Assembly (NCBI GenBank): GCA_951804985.1
Contig: OX638130.1
Coordinates: forward strand, 114,837,593-114,901,592
DNA length: 64,000 nt
Reading direction: 5' to 3'
From: Dryomyza anilis
Taxonomy: Eukaryota; Arthropoda; Insecta; Diptera; Dryomyzidae
Shown: in pieces, positions 35,661-47,720 of the stretch
Layout of the letters: every line of letters starts with the position of its first letter
How positions within the stretch are numbered: the first letter of the stretch is position 1
The notes under the pieces: model-generated
Told to the model about the DNA's origin: nothing
The model's input: only the letters and a program-made list of their open reading frames with translations
The model's database searches: none
Made by a program: the position numbers and the translations under genes

Positions 35661-37075
35661 TTCAACCTTAAATTCAAAAACAGCCTTTTATTCTAATTTA
35701 TTTTCTATGACAACTAAAAAAAAAAAAACGCCACATAGCCTATGTTAAACGTAGTGCTTGAAAATAAAACACTCGTCAGTTTTAGTAATTAAAGAAAACG
35801 TTACTATTACTCTTCAAAGACAGAACCATAATAGAAATAAAAATGAAAAAAAAAGTACAGACGTCATTTGCATTTGAACTGCACGCGAAAACATTTAAGG
35901 TGTGTTTTTTGTTGCTGCTGTTGCTGTTGATGATGATGATGATATTGCTGGTGACAAAACTGAGATGCATGAGAGCAATTATGAAGGTGCTCTGCGGGCA
36001 AATGCTGCCACGTATGCAACACTGTTTCCTGTGTGGTTGTTGCTGCTTCTAGTGCTGCTGGCTGACGTGTGGGTGTTGACAACACTTAATGCAATGGGGA
36101 CGAGAGAGAGTAACCCATCGCATTCAAGTGCGAATTTTCCACGCAGTCAGCTGGAAGAAATGTTTAATTAGTGCGCAAATTTAAGTAAATGCACGAGAAT
36201 CCGATGGAAAGAGAGACCACTCAAAAAAAAGAGAGAATTTTAAAGACAGCAAATAGGCCGAAATTCACAGTAGGGCGTATAGTTCGCAAGTAGGGGTTTG
36301 AAGCTCATGCTGCTTAAAATATGTCGAAAGTGCTGTGACGCCAACAGCTATGCTTTGGTTTTAATTTTGTGTTTAGGGAACAATTTGCATGAAGCTTTTT
36401 ATTAATTGAAAAAGTTTATTTTTTCCTTTTTCAAGAATTCCTGCGGGTGCAAATTAGAAAAATGCGCGGCACTATATCAAATGGTGTTGGATATAGATAT
36501 AAATAAAACAGAAATGAAAAATGAAAAAAAAAGTACAAAATACAAAAATTTATTATTCAAATGTTGACAATTTTAATGTGTTGCTGGCGTTAAATTACAG
36601 CGTTAATGACTTGCCAAAGTTATTTATTCAAACGTTTCGAGTTTTTTGTTTGTTCTAATTTTACAAACAGTTGGCATTTGATTGATGTAGTGATTTGTGT
36701 AATACTTTTGAGTTTTTAAATTTTTAGTTCACATTTTTTTTTAGACTAAACATTATAATTACGGTGCTTATCAGCATTTAGTGCGCTTGGTCAACTAGTA
36801 AAGTTTATCAGTAGCATTAGTGTGAGACACAATTTTAAAGCTGAATTTTAATACTTTTCGATTTCTTATCGAGAAATGAATTATAAATATGCGGCATGAA
36901 ACAAAACTAAATTGTGAAGATTAACTAACTACAGACATCAAAGTATTTATAAACTATTAAAAAATACTTTCTATAAAATATTTTACAAAATTTATTTGAT
37001 GTTATATTTCTAATTCGTAGTATATAAAAAGACACGAATAAAATTTTAAGAATCATTAAATTTTTTCAATTCAAT
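35661..37075. other. Unique spacer between inverted minisatellite arrays
   Basis: About 1.4 kb of ordinary complexity: a TTGCTGCTGTTGCTG/GATGAT microsatellite (35910-35945), a GC-richer stretch (35960-36170) and AT-rich sequence. Frames here overlap on both strands and arise from the triplet repeats. No gene recognised. It would be the loop of any hairpin formed by the arrays. Confidence 0.5.
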
Positions 37076-39230
37076 TGTTAATAAATTTTCACCAAAAATT
37101 GAATTTTTCTTAATTTTCACTAAAAATGCAATTTTTAACTAAAAATCCTTTTTTCACTAGAAACTTTTCACTAAAAAATTCAAATTTGTAACTAAAAATG
37201 CATTTTTTACTAAAAAGTCAGATTTTTACTCACAATTCAATTTTTTTCACTAAAAATTAAATATTTAACTAAAAATTAAATTTTTAACTAAAAATTAAAT
37301 TTTTCACTAAAAATTCAATTTTTCACTATAAATTCAAATTTTCACTAAAAATTTAATTTTCACTAAAATTTAAGTTTTTCACTAAAATTTTTCACTAAAA
37401 ATTAAATTTTTCACTAAAAATTAAATTTTTCACTAAAAATTCAATTTTTCAATAAAAATTGAAATTTTCACAAAAAGTTCAATTCTTCACTAAAATTTAA
37501 ATTTTTAACTAAAAATTCAATTTTTCACTAAAAATTCAATTTTTCACTAAAAATTCAAATTTCAATTTTTCACTAAAAGTTCAATTTTTCACTAAAAAAT
37601 TCAATTTTTCACTAAAAATTCCGTTTTTCACTAAAAAAAAATAATTTTTCACTAAAAGTTAATTTTCAATTTTTACAAAAAAAAAAATCAGTTTTTCACC
37701 AAAATTCAAATTTTCACTAAAATTTCAATTTTTCACTAAAATTCAAAATTTTCACTATAAATTCAATTTTTTACTAGAAATAAAATTTCCCCTAAAAATT
37801 CAATTTTTCACTTCAAATTCAATTTTTCACTAAAATTCAATTTTTCACTAAAATTCAATTTTTCACTAAAATTTAAATTTTTAACTAAAAATTCAATTTT
37901 TCACTAAAAATTCAATTTTTCAATAAAAATTTTCAATTTTTCACTAAAAATTCAGTTTTTCACTAAAATTCAATTTTTCACTAAAATTCAATTTTTCACT
38001 AAAATTCAATTTTTCACTAAAATTCAATTTTTCACTAAAATTCAATTTTTCACTAAAATTCAATTTTTCACTAAAATTCAATTTTTCACTAAAATCAAAA
38101 TTTTCACTCAAAATTAAAATTCAAATTTTCACTAAAAATTCATTTTTTCACTCAAAATTAAAATTCAAATTTTCATTAAAAATTCATTTTTTCACCAAAA
38201 AAAAAAATAATTTTTCACTAAAAGTAAAATTTTTCAATTTTTACAAAAAAAAAATCAGTTTTTCACCAAAATTCAATTTTTCACTAAAATTCAATTTTTC
38301 ACTAAAATTTAATTTTTCACTAAAATTCAATTTTTCACTAAAATTCAATTTTTCACTAAAATTCAATTTTTCACTAAAATTTCAATTTTTCACTAAAAAT
38401 TCAATTTTTCACTAAAAATTCAATTTTTCAATAAAAATTTTCAATTTTTCACTAAAAATTCAGTTTTTCACTAAAATTCAATTTTTCACTAAAATTCAAT
38501 TTTTCACTAAAATTCAATTTTTCACTAAAATTCAAATTTTCACTCAAAATTCAAATTTTCACTCAAAATTAAAATTCAAATTTTCACTAAAAATTCATTT
38601 TTTCACTCAAAATTAAAATTCAAATTTTCATTAAAAATTCATTTTTTCACCAAAAAAAAAAATAAATTTTCACTAAAAGTAAAATTTTTCAATTTTTACA
38701 AAAAAAAAATCAGTTTTTCACCAAAATTCAATTTTTCACTAAAATTCAATTTTTCACTAAAATTTAATTTTTCACTAAAATTCAATTTTTCACTAAAATT
38801 CAATTTTTCACTAAAATTCAATTTTTCACTAAAATTCAATTTTTCACTAAAATTCAAATTTTCACTCAAAATTAAAAATCAAATTTTCACTAAAAATTTA
38901 TTTTTTCACTCAAAATTAAAATTCAAATTTTCATTAAAAATTCATTTTTTCACCAAAATTTATTTTTTTTACTCAAAATTCAATTTTTCACTATAAATTG
39001 AATTTTCACTACAAATTTAATTTTCACTAAAAATTAAATTTTTAACTAATTTTTCAATAAAAATTAAATTTTTCTCTAAAAATTACGTAATATATTCAAA
39101 TTTCCACTGAAAATTTAACTTTTCACTAAAAATTCAAATATTCATTAAAATTAAATTTTTCACAAAAATTTCAATTTATACTTAACTTTTCATTTTCACT
39201 ACCAATTTTTCACTCAAAATTTAAAAAAAT
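37076..39230 (-). repeat. 18-19-bp minisatellite array, reverse orientation
   Basis: Unit AATTCAATTTTTCACTAAA, the inverse complement of the unit at 33055-35660; 17-19 bp spacing, more diverged. It contains a higher-order duplication of 455 bp: a block with CAAATTTTCATTAAAAATTC, then an A run, then ATCAGTTTTTCACC recurs at about 38166 and 38621, with a shorter third version at 38924. Confidence 0.95.
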
Positions 39231-40352
39231 ATATGTTTTTTCTCAAAATATTATATTTTCACAAAATCGTAAAATTCACTTCATCATTGAATTATTTAAC
39301 ATTTCACCTTATTGTTTTTGACTTATTTTTTGTTGATTTAAATTCTGTGAATCAAAAACACTTAATTATCGTCCTCTAATTACGCCCAAAAACTCGTCAC
39401 GATTAAGCATAAATTTATTGATTAAGACTCGCGCTTCTTCTTATGAATAATAATTAGATTTCGTTCAACAACCTGACGTGGAATTCTCGAAGAGTTGACG
39501 GAACAAACTTCATAGAAATGCCATAAAGACCTAAATTTAAATAAACAAATAAAGCAGAAGAAGCAGCCAGCAGCAGCAGCAGAGCAGCTGGAAAAGAGAA
39601 ATGCAAACAAACAGAAACAAAAGCAACAACAAACGAACTAAACGCTAAATATACCGCACTGAAAACAGAAAATAATCAATGATGAAATGAGGTGCGGCGC
39701 AAAAGAGGAGGAAGAGAATGAAGAAGAAGCAGCAAGAGATGGTTAACAACAAAACACGAGGAAGACGTCGCGCAGAGTCAATGAACTTTTGGAAACACGA
39801 TAACTGCCTGATGTAATAAGATACAGCGCCCAACAACAAGCAGCAGCAACAACAACAACAAACAATGACGAACAATGGTGCTCTTATTATTATTGTTGTA
39901 GTTGCTTCATCTTCTTCTTCAACCTGTTGCAAATTATGTAATTTTTGAGCCTATTCAGCAAATTAGAAATTGCTGACAAAGAGTTCACTTCATTCAGCGA
40001 ACTGCGACAAGTTTCAAAATTTAATTTGCAATGACTTTGACTTGTGGACAACAGAGCCGGGCAGCAACATAACATTACAAAAAAAAAAACACTGCAACGT
40101 TGCAGGGACCCAGCAGAAAATATTGGGCAAAATTTTAAAATTATACTTGCTAAAATGCAAAAAAATATAAACATGAAAAAAATTTAAAAATAATATGTAT
40201 TTTGTGACGTTTGTTTTATAAAAATTCAAACACATTCTACTAGTATTTAAAATTAATTGTATTAAATCAAAAAAATGCTCTGGTCGATAATCTTTTGACA
40301 TTTTTCTGGTAAAATCATTATGCAGGGCTCAAAGCCCGGACTTTTTTTATTA
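39231..40352. other. Non-coding sequence with CAG/CAA tracts
   Basis: Includes CAGCAGCAGCAGAGCAGC (39570-39590) and AGCAGCAGCAACAACAAC (39838-39860), common in fly introns and coding DNA alike. Frames on either strand are Cys-run or Lys-run translations. No gene recognised. Confidence 0.4.
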
Positions 40353-40354
40353 TA

Positions 40355-41211
40355 CACTAAGAAAACAAGATGTTCATGAAGATCTTGCTGCAACCATTCT
40401 ATTAAATTTACGCTTTGTAGCAAATATTCAAACATCCCATAAGTTAAAATAAAGTTGCAGCAAAACTATGAACATTTTTTAAATATGACATATATGCAGA
40501 TAGTTACGAGATGTTTGCCACAACAGCAATGAAAATTGAGATATTTACAGTTGACTGATAGCAAACATCCTAAGTTCTTGGACATTTGCGGCAAAACTTT
40601 TAAAGTATTTTGACATTTGACTGCCATAAAAAGAGAAAATGACATACTTTTTCCTCACGCTCGATTTATCCACAACAATTAAGAAAATCAAATGGTGTAA
40701 AAAAGTGCCAACTCAAATATTACATTTTAATAGTGAAAATAAAATATCTTGTGATTGGGACATGATGGGAAATATTTCGTTTTCAGAGTTTACTTTGATG
40801 ACAGCATCGCCGGTTGGACTTGCTTCTTCTGCGAAGAAATCTCAAGTCGTTGTACAATTTTACCTTCGAAGGATTTATAAAGACGATGGCGATGTATAAC
40901 CAGGATACTGTTTTAATTCTAGAATAATTAAAAATACTTGATTAATTTTCTTTCAATTCATTAAAAATTACTCCCCGAATTCCAATGGAGTACCTTTTCC
41001 AAATATTCATCAACTATCTTCCTATTTGTAAGATGTTTAATTGATGGTTGCTATACATAATCGTAAATTTGAAAGATGGTTGCTGGCAATATTTATCGTA
41101 TTCGACGGATGTTTGAGAGATAGGTTGTCTCAAATACGATCTAAATAATTTGTAAATAACTTGATATTTAGGGCTGTGATATTTCTGGTAATCATCTTTG
41201 TTTTCTTAGTG
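40355..41211. mobile_element. TA-flanked DNA element with 18-bp TIRs
   Basis: Left end CACTAAGAAAACAAGATG; right end inverse CACTAAGAAAACAAAGATG. TA dinucleotides abut both ends (40353-40354, 41212-41213), as in Tc1/mariner-type elements and their MITEs. Length 857 bp. It contains an 86-codon plus frame (40639-40899) of unusually even composition for this window, not recognised as transposase. Confidence 0.75.
40639..40899 (+). CDS. Unrecognised 86-aa frame inside the TA-flanked element (weak)
   Basis: Starts MTYFFLTLDLSTT and ends FYLRRIYKDDGDV. It has a balanced amino acid mix (GNISFSEFTLMTASPVGLAS) and is less A/T-run driven than other frames here. No catalytic DDE pattern, zinc finger or signal peptide is visible. 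It lies wholly inside the element at 40355-41211, so it may be host sequence captured by the element, a transposase fragment too eroded to recognise, or chance. Confidence 0.2.
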   Translation: MTYFFLTLDLSTTIKKIKWCKKVPTQILHFNSENKISCDWDMMGNISFSEFTLMTASPVGLASSAKKSQVVVQFYLRRIYKDDGDV

Positions 41212-41213
41212 TA

Positions 41214-43138
41214 TTGTTTTATTTTTTATTTTTGTGTATTTTTTATAAATCAAAAATAATTGGTATTTTTTGGTTTTTAAGACCATTAATTTCAACCAGT
41301 TCGCAGTCAGAACTGCTCAATAACATTTTGTTTTATTCTGGGTTTCGATTCTGTTTTTCGTATTCATATTTAAGACGTTTTTCTTTGTATACTGGATAAA
41401 TCATATTGACTAGAAAATGATGAGGCATTTATGCCTCATCCTTGAAACAAGATAATTCTTCCAAATCTAATAGATATAACCAAATACCTAGTGTTATGGA
41501 AATCGACGTAGAATCGGCTTGAAGTAAATCCAGTAAAGTAAAGCCTCAGCGGCTTCATTCAGCTCTTTCAATAAATTTGTTACCTCTTCATGGAGGACTA
41601 TGTTGTCTAATATGTTTTTGACGGATGAATCAATATTTTGTTTCTATATTTGTTATAATTTTCATTCATATTTGAGTCGTTCCATATCAACCGAGTCAAC
41701 CATCTCAGAATTTGATGAAATTTGGAAGTATGATGAAACAGATGGTGTGGTTTTTGAAATTTTCTGCTTTAAAATTTTGAAAAAACTTTATAAATATCAC
41801 GAAAGAGGTGTTGAACAATTGAACATAACTTAAGCTATAGTGAACAAAAAAAAACACAAAGAGCTCATTTTAAATATAATAAAATTGCCAAAAAGATGCC
41901 TTGCAACATCCAGACCACTTATTAGTGGTCTGTCTGAAACAAAGTTTATTTCAATAGGACATATCTGAAAAAGCAACTTTTGATATGGAATTACTCATTT
42001 GTTATAATTTAACGAACATATTTTTTTTCTTTATTATTCAATGTATGTTTAGGTATTGATCGGATCATCTCTTACACTAGATCATCTGTTAAACATTGTC
42101 GTTATTAAACTACTTTTCAAAATTTGTAACATTTCATAATCGGCTTTTTCGAGAGTTCGCTCAGCAGAGGCCTAGATAATTATATTCTATTTGATGATTT
42201 ATATCCAGTTTCAAATAATTTAACGTACTCTGAAAACCACGAATACATTTCGTACGTAGTAATTCATATTACATATTTTATTTAATAATTAGAACTATTT
42301 ATTTCATAATAAAAAGGCGGGAAATAAAACAAAAACAATAAAATCCAAAAAAAAAAAAAAAAAAAACACGGTAAATAAATCCAAAAAAAACCGTCCGTAC
42401 TATAGAAATTCGAATGATCTACCTATCTACTACGCTATAATATCGCTTAATTTGAATTAGTGTTATTAAAATTATTTAATTCTAAATATTAAAAAAAAAC
42501 ATTTTCCTCGACCCCATAATAAACATTTTGTTGTTATAAAAACACTCGACTATTAAAATCCAATATTTTTATTCAAAACAAATTTTTAAAAATGTTACTA
42601 AAAAATTAAAATAACATAGAATTGATAGTTTTTTTTTAATAAAATTTTAATAATTTTTGCTATTTAAATTGGTCAATAGGATACATTATATTTTTAATCG
42701 AATATGCTATTGCAAAAAATACTATTATATACAATACAATATTTTATGAAAATAACTTTTATTAATGTACCATAAAATAAGTTAAGGTACCAACCATTGA
42801 CCAATTTATTGGAACTTTTTTCTGAGTGTAGGAAGAAAAGTACACTCAATGAAGTTTATAGAAAATGCATATTTAGCAATATATTTTTCTACTGGGAAAT
42901 ACAAATAAATGAATGCGTTGTGAAAAAAATGTGAGTGAAAAGCGCGCGTGCAATATTTTTTTTAATGCGTATGAGTTTCGCATTTGTTTTTTTTTTTTAT
43001 TCATGTATATGTGATGCATTCTCAAGCGATTAAAATCACTTGTCAATGCAGCCTTAGATAACGCAAAAACAGGTTTTAAAATAATAAAAAGAAAAACAAT
43101 GGAAAACCACTCAAAACTCTCAGAGAAACACCGACTCT
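41214..43138. other. AT-rich non-coding sequence
   Basis: No gene recognised. A poly-A run at 42350-42366. At 42665-42832 an inverted pair AATTGGTCAATAGG / CCATTGACCAATT precedes TTTTTTCTGAGTGTA, resembling the MITE at 44151-44349; left end not found. Confidence 0.4.
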
Positions 43139-43146
43139 CTGAAAAC

Positions 43147-43869
43147 CAGTGTTGCCAAAGCAGCCATTTTATGGCTAGATTTAGCAATTTTTGGAATTTT
43201 GTAGCCATTAAATTTTAAAAATACTATTAGCCGGAAATTTAGCCACTTCTTTATTTTAGCTAAAATAGCTATTTTTATTATATTTTTATTTGCATGCGGC
43301 GAATATTCAAAAATGCACACTTCATACTTAGTTAAATACATACATAACAAAACCTAATTAAAATATATATTTTTTGTTAAACGAAAAAAATTGTAATTAT
43401 GATTATTAACATAACAAATATTGATAAAATACTGGTTCGGAGTATGTAAAAGTACAAAGAGGTAAAAAATCGCTGTTAAAAGATATTTTTTTGTCAGTAT
43501 TCAAATCGATTAATAAAAGAAACTTTCTTTCACACTAATTAGACAAAAGGACTGAATATTTTCACTAGAACATGATACCATTGTAAAATGAGTAGTTTCA
43601 AAATGTCCATTTTTATTACATCAAAATGTTTTTACTGAAAATGCATAAAAAGATCAACATTTTTAGTTTTCGACATGGATCCCGAATAGATGATATTTGC
43701 ATTAAAGTGGTTAACAAATGAATATTAAAGTAATTCAGGAAACTTAAACGGGATTATTTAAGTGCCCAATTCGCAAAATTATTCAAAATATTTGTATTAA
43801 ATAAAATTAAATTTAGCCATTTTTTGAGAAATGTGAGCTATATTTGGCCATTGGGTGTTGGCAACACTG
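43147..43869. mobile_element. hAT-like non-autonomous element with CAGTGTTGCCA ends
   Basis: Left end CAGTGTTGCCAAAG; right end inverse CAGTGTTGCCAACAC. Subterminal TAGCCATTTTWTGGCTA words occur in both ends. Flanking octamers CTGAAAAC (43139-43146) and CTATAAAC (43870-43877) match at 6 of 8 and fit the hAT rule of T at position 2 and A at position 7. Size 723 bp. No transposase. Confidence 0.72.
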
Positions 43870-44150
43870 CTATAAACCTGTAAAAACGAAAAATTGCAAC
43901 GCATGAAATGCAATGGAAGTGAAACAGCGCGCAGAAATAATAACAGTGCTGCCATACTTAAAACTAATAAAATATATCTTATATTTTCAATTTGAGTTCA
44001 ATATGGATTCATTCATCCCAATACATTTAAAAAAAAACACGGGACTTCCACTACCCGCTATATTAAGGACCGCCAATGTTTGTAATGAAACTGGTTGGGT
44101 TATGACAATAAAAAAATAAAATGATGATCAGTTTCTTATCATGACCAATA

Positions 44151-44349
44151 CCCAGAAAAAAATTCCCTCAAATCCCATTAAAATTGGTCAATAGAACAAT
44201 TATTGATTTAATAGTAAACAAAAAATAAATCTTCTCATATAAACTCAATGGCAATGTCATGGTATTTTCTAGTATTAAAATAATAATTTCTCCTATTGAC
44301 TATTTTTAATAGTAAAAAACTATTATTTATATAGTATTTTTTTCTGGGT
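44151..44349. mobile_element. Short MITE, ~200 bp, with CCCAGAAAAAAA ends
   Basis: Starts CCCAGAAAAAAATTCC and ends ATTTTTTTCTGGG. Internal AATTGGTCAATAG and TCCTATTGACTATTTTTAA are inverted relatives. Target duplication is unclear (TA on the left, TGTA on the right). Probably related to the partial copy at 42665-42832. Confidence 0.65.
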
Positions 44350-46286
44350 GTATTACAATATCTTTTAGAGTAAGTGCCGGTTGCATTAAACTGATGCAAA
44401 TCTAGTAGTTAAACAGCGTTACCAATAATCAGAAAATAATTTCGAATTTGTATGGAAGATTTGCCGAAAAGGCGACCATTTGTAATATTTTGATTATTGG
44501 AATCGCTGAAAGTGACAATTTCAATATTTAAATAAAAACAATCAAAACAAAAATAAGTTTTAATAAGGTTTTTCAAATATGATTTTAACTGCTCCTTAAT
44601 TTTGTATGAAACCAGCTAAAATATATCGGACATTCCCAGCCAATAATCAAAATTTGTTATTAATTTTTTTTTCTTTTGGATAGGGTAGAAAACAAAAAAT
44701 GTATAATTTGCAGAGATATTGTCAAGGTGTCAAATGAAGATATAATTGTTATATGTTATGCATTTTCAAATTCATTTTTTCTTTCATTATTATTAAGATT
44801 TCCGGGTTTGGCGAGTTTCCGCGATTTTTTCCGAGTGGCAACGTTTTCGTGATTCATCAATTGGGATTATTAATACATATAACAAATATATTTTATTTAA
44901 ACTATTACTAAGCAACTAAAGGATTAAATAAAATTTTGTCGTTAATGCAAGTTTTACTAATCCAATTCAACAAATTTTCGACCAAACAAAATGGTATGAC
45001 AGCAAACAGACAACGATGGTAATCGTTTGATAACAATTAACGGTTACTGAATGTAGATCGAATGATAAATTTAACTTAGCCAGCAATTATGACAAAGATG
45101 CACAAAAATTAATGAAATTTACATAATTTTACATGTTTTATCTTTAAACTAAAATACATTAAAAAAAATAATACAATAGTCCTTAATGTTTATTATATTT
45201 TTTTTATTACTTGACGTGTATCTACATAGTATGTTTAACGTTTACATTACAACATATACATTAACATTGTGTGAATGGTTGTCGCTCCTATTCAGAGCAT
45301 AGGGCTGAAAATGTTTAATATTACAAAATTTAAAAAATTATATTTTCACTAAAAATTAAATTAAGTAAAAATTAAATTAAGTAAAAATTCAAATTTTCAT
45401 TAAAAAAAAATACACTTTATGTCCTTTTTAAAAAATTAAATTCTTCACTAGAAATTCACACTCAATTTTTCACAATAAAATTAAATTTTTGACTATAAAA
45501 TCAGTTTTCCACATAAATTATTTTTGCTATTTAACCAATTAAAAAAAAAATAACACTAAACCTTTAAAATACTGAACGAATTTCATAATTCAATTAAAAT
45601 TCAATATGTCAGCAAAAATTTAATATTTTTTGTAAAAAAAAAAAATTGCAAAATAATAATTCATATTGTTACATAGAAAAAATCTGCTTTGATGTGAATG
45701 AAGTTTGACAATTCGAAACATAATCTATTATTTATGAGAGAACTACAAATAATGTAAATAACTATATATTTTTTGTATATCTAAATGTCTGAAAATTCTT
45801 TACAAAATTGCAAAGTTGGTTGCGTGATATGTTGGCTTTTAAAACTATTTTCGCATGTTTATTTAATTGTCAAAAAAAACTGATTTTATCTTTAAAGTCT
45901 ACTTCATTTCGTTTATAGGTTAGAAACAATGCTATTAAAACTAGAAACGGGATTAGCAATAAATTTTAAAATTAAAAAGATTATAAACTATAACGAAAAA
46001 GTGCCTAATATTGGGTTAACTACAAAAAAAAAACAATTAATCACATTTTGGCACGTTAAATTAAGAGAAAAATAAAATAAAAACTGGCAACGCTTTCGAG
46101 AAAATGTTTTATTTGCGAACGAGAAAATTGTCGCTCTCTTCTCGCATGAAATGTCAAAGTTGCTGCACTTTGCAAAGCAAATGCTAAATGTAAAAAATTG
46201 TTAAAAAATATGATTAAAATGCATAACAATATTGACCACGTCCATTCTATGCATAAAATAACCTGATTGAATAAAGTTCACTAACC
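44350..46286. other. Non-coding sequence with small inverted and minisatellite relics
   Basis: ACCAATAATCAGAAAAT (44413) and TTTTGATTATTGGAAT (44491) form a hairpin-like pair about 95 bp across. At 45340-45500 several TTTTCACTAAAAATTAAATT units repeat the minisatellite found at 37076-39230, so a small outlying patch exists here. No genes. Confidence 0.45.
46280..46286 (-). promoter_or_regulatory. Candidate splice donor AAAG|GTTAGTG
   Basis: On the minus strand CCAACCAAAG|GTTAGTGAAC, a good donor match apart from T at the third intron base. It ends the candidate first exon. Confidence 0.4.
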
Positions 46287-46805
46287 TTTGGTTGGATTTA
46301 TGAAATCAACAGAGCCATAAAATGTACCACTCTTCTTCTGCTTCTTTTGCAAATCAGCTGTGCAGCAACTGCAGCGAATTTTCACGAAATTTATGAAATT
46401 TTATAAATTTTTTTAGTTAAATAATAAAAAATCTACTTGACGCGGACAACTGATTAAAATTTGATGATAACACGATTTGCGACCGGTCACTTGTTAATCA
46501 TACATCATACACGGATTAAGAAAAAAAAAACACAAATTTTTTAATCACTGTCTCCACAAAACTCCTTCAAAAACTTTCGCACAATATTTATTTTTTTCTT
46601 ATTTCATTTGATAGCTTGAATAAAGCAACAATGTGTGCACTTATTCTATTATATTCTTTTAATTTAGTTAATATTTGCACTTGACTATTTGCGGCTTGAA
46701 TAGTTTTTGCCACAACTCAAAAATAATTACACGAAAATTGCGACGCACACAACAGACTACGACGAAGTTTGACAATCAACTAATGCAAAGAGCGCGCAAC
46801 AGAAT
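46287..46805 (-). other. Candidate first exon (mostly 5' UTR), minus strand
   Basis: A GC-richer block than its surroundings. On the minus strand it starts near the initiator-like TCATTC (46807-46802) within CTGTCATTCTGTTGCGCGC and ends CCAACCAAAG before the donor GTTAGTG. If joined to the acceptor at 11649, the frame of the 40-codon peptide extends back through GTFYGSVDFINPTK (46287-46330) for about 38 codons to a TAA, without an ATG. So either the exon is 5' UTR and the ATG at 11646 is used, or an upstream exon supplies the start. A short upstream frame (ATGGCTCTGTTGATTTCATA) lies out of phase. Linking the two sites across 34.6 kb is inference. Confidence 0.35.
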
Positions 46806-46809
46806 GACA

Positions 46810-47503
46810 GCAGCGGACTTGAGTGAAAATATTTTCTGAGGAACAGCAGAATTGAAACAATTGACAACTGCAGGTTTGCATTATTTTATACATTTTGGAA
46901 AATATTTAAGAACTTTTTCGGAGGGTTGGTTTTAAATTATATTTTTGATCGAATATATTAATTATTGAGCACAAAAATTGTTCATGTTTTTCTTGGACGG
47001 TTTGAATTCGATTCAATACCAATAGTTTATAGTAAAAATCGAATAGGGAAAATTATATTTAATAGAAATAGGATATTTTTAATGAGTTATGTGTTTGATT
47101 TTTATATTAAATGTATATTTTTATATTTTAAATGTTAGTATTTCTTTTGTGTGTGTTTTTTTTTTAATATCAATATTTATATGTTAATTGGAAATTTTAT
47201 AATAATTTTACGAAATTATATTTTTTCCTAGTTCCTGAATCAATGTAAAACTCCGGTTTTACATTGGCGTAAATTTATATAGGATTTTAAAAACATGAAT
47301 GCAACTAAAATTTTAAAATGTTGAATTTTATTGTATATTTTATCCAAATCAAAATTAAAATCAAAGGGAGCTAAAAAATTAACCATGGATAGTGTGACCA
47401 AAGTTCCATTATCTTCTATAATTAAATGGTGTTTAACGTTAAATGACTAATTATAAAAAAATAAAAAATTAAATAATATAAATAAATAAATACATAAAGA
47501 TGA
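46810..47503. other. AT-rich sequence upstream of the candidate minus-strand promoter
   Basis: No repeat or gene recognised. If the minus-strand gene starts near 46805, this is its immediate 5' flank. Confidence 0.35.
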
Positions 47504-47504
47504 A

Positions 47505-47692
47505 TGCCGGCCTCAGCAGTCCAGAGGTAGCGCGCTGGACTTGCATTCTGAAGGTCTCGGGTTCGAATCCCGGCTTGGGCATGGGCGCTCGTGGTGATAT
47601 TAACCACAAAAATTGTAGGGAATAGATTTCACAGTACAATGGATATAGTCTGTCTGAGTGCTGTGGATCTTAGTAGATATTCCAAAAAAAAA
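47505..47692 (+). mobile_element. tRNA-derived SINE family 1, copy 2
   Basis: Same sequence as the SINE at 25018-25218 with few changes: GCCGGCCTCAGCAGTCCAGA head, B box GGTTCGAATCC, ending GATATTCC and an A tail of about 11. I could not find a convincing target duplication. The two copies are very similar, which suggests fairly recent activity. Confidence 0.88.
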
Positions 47693-47720
47693 AAGTATAA
47701 ACGACAAAATTCGATTATAA

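Noticed and set aside
35855..36052. Secreted or membrane protein from the Leu/Met-rich stretch
   Set aside because: The hydrophobic run is the translated CTG/ATG microsatellite.
35843..36171. Overlapping frames on both strands around CTG/GAT repeats
   Set aside because: All are driven by triplet microsatellites; no frame continues with plausible coding sequence.
47505..47580. Functional tRNA gene
   Set aside because: The B box is good, but acceptor arms do not pair and the head continues into a SINE body with an A tail.
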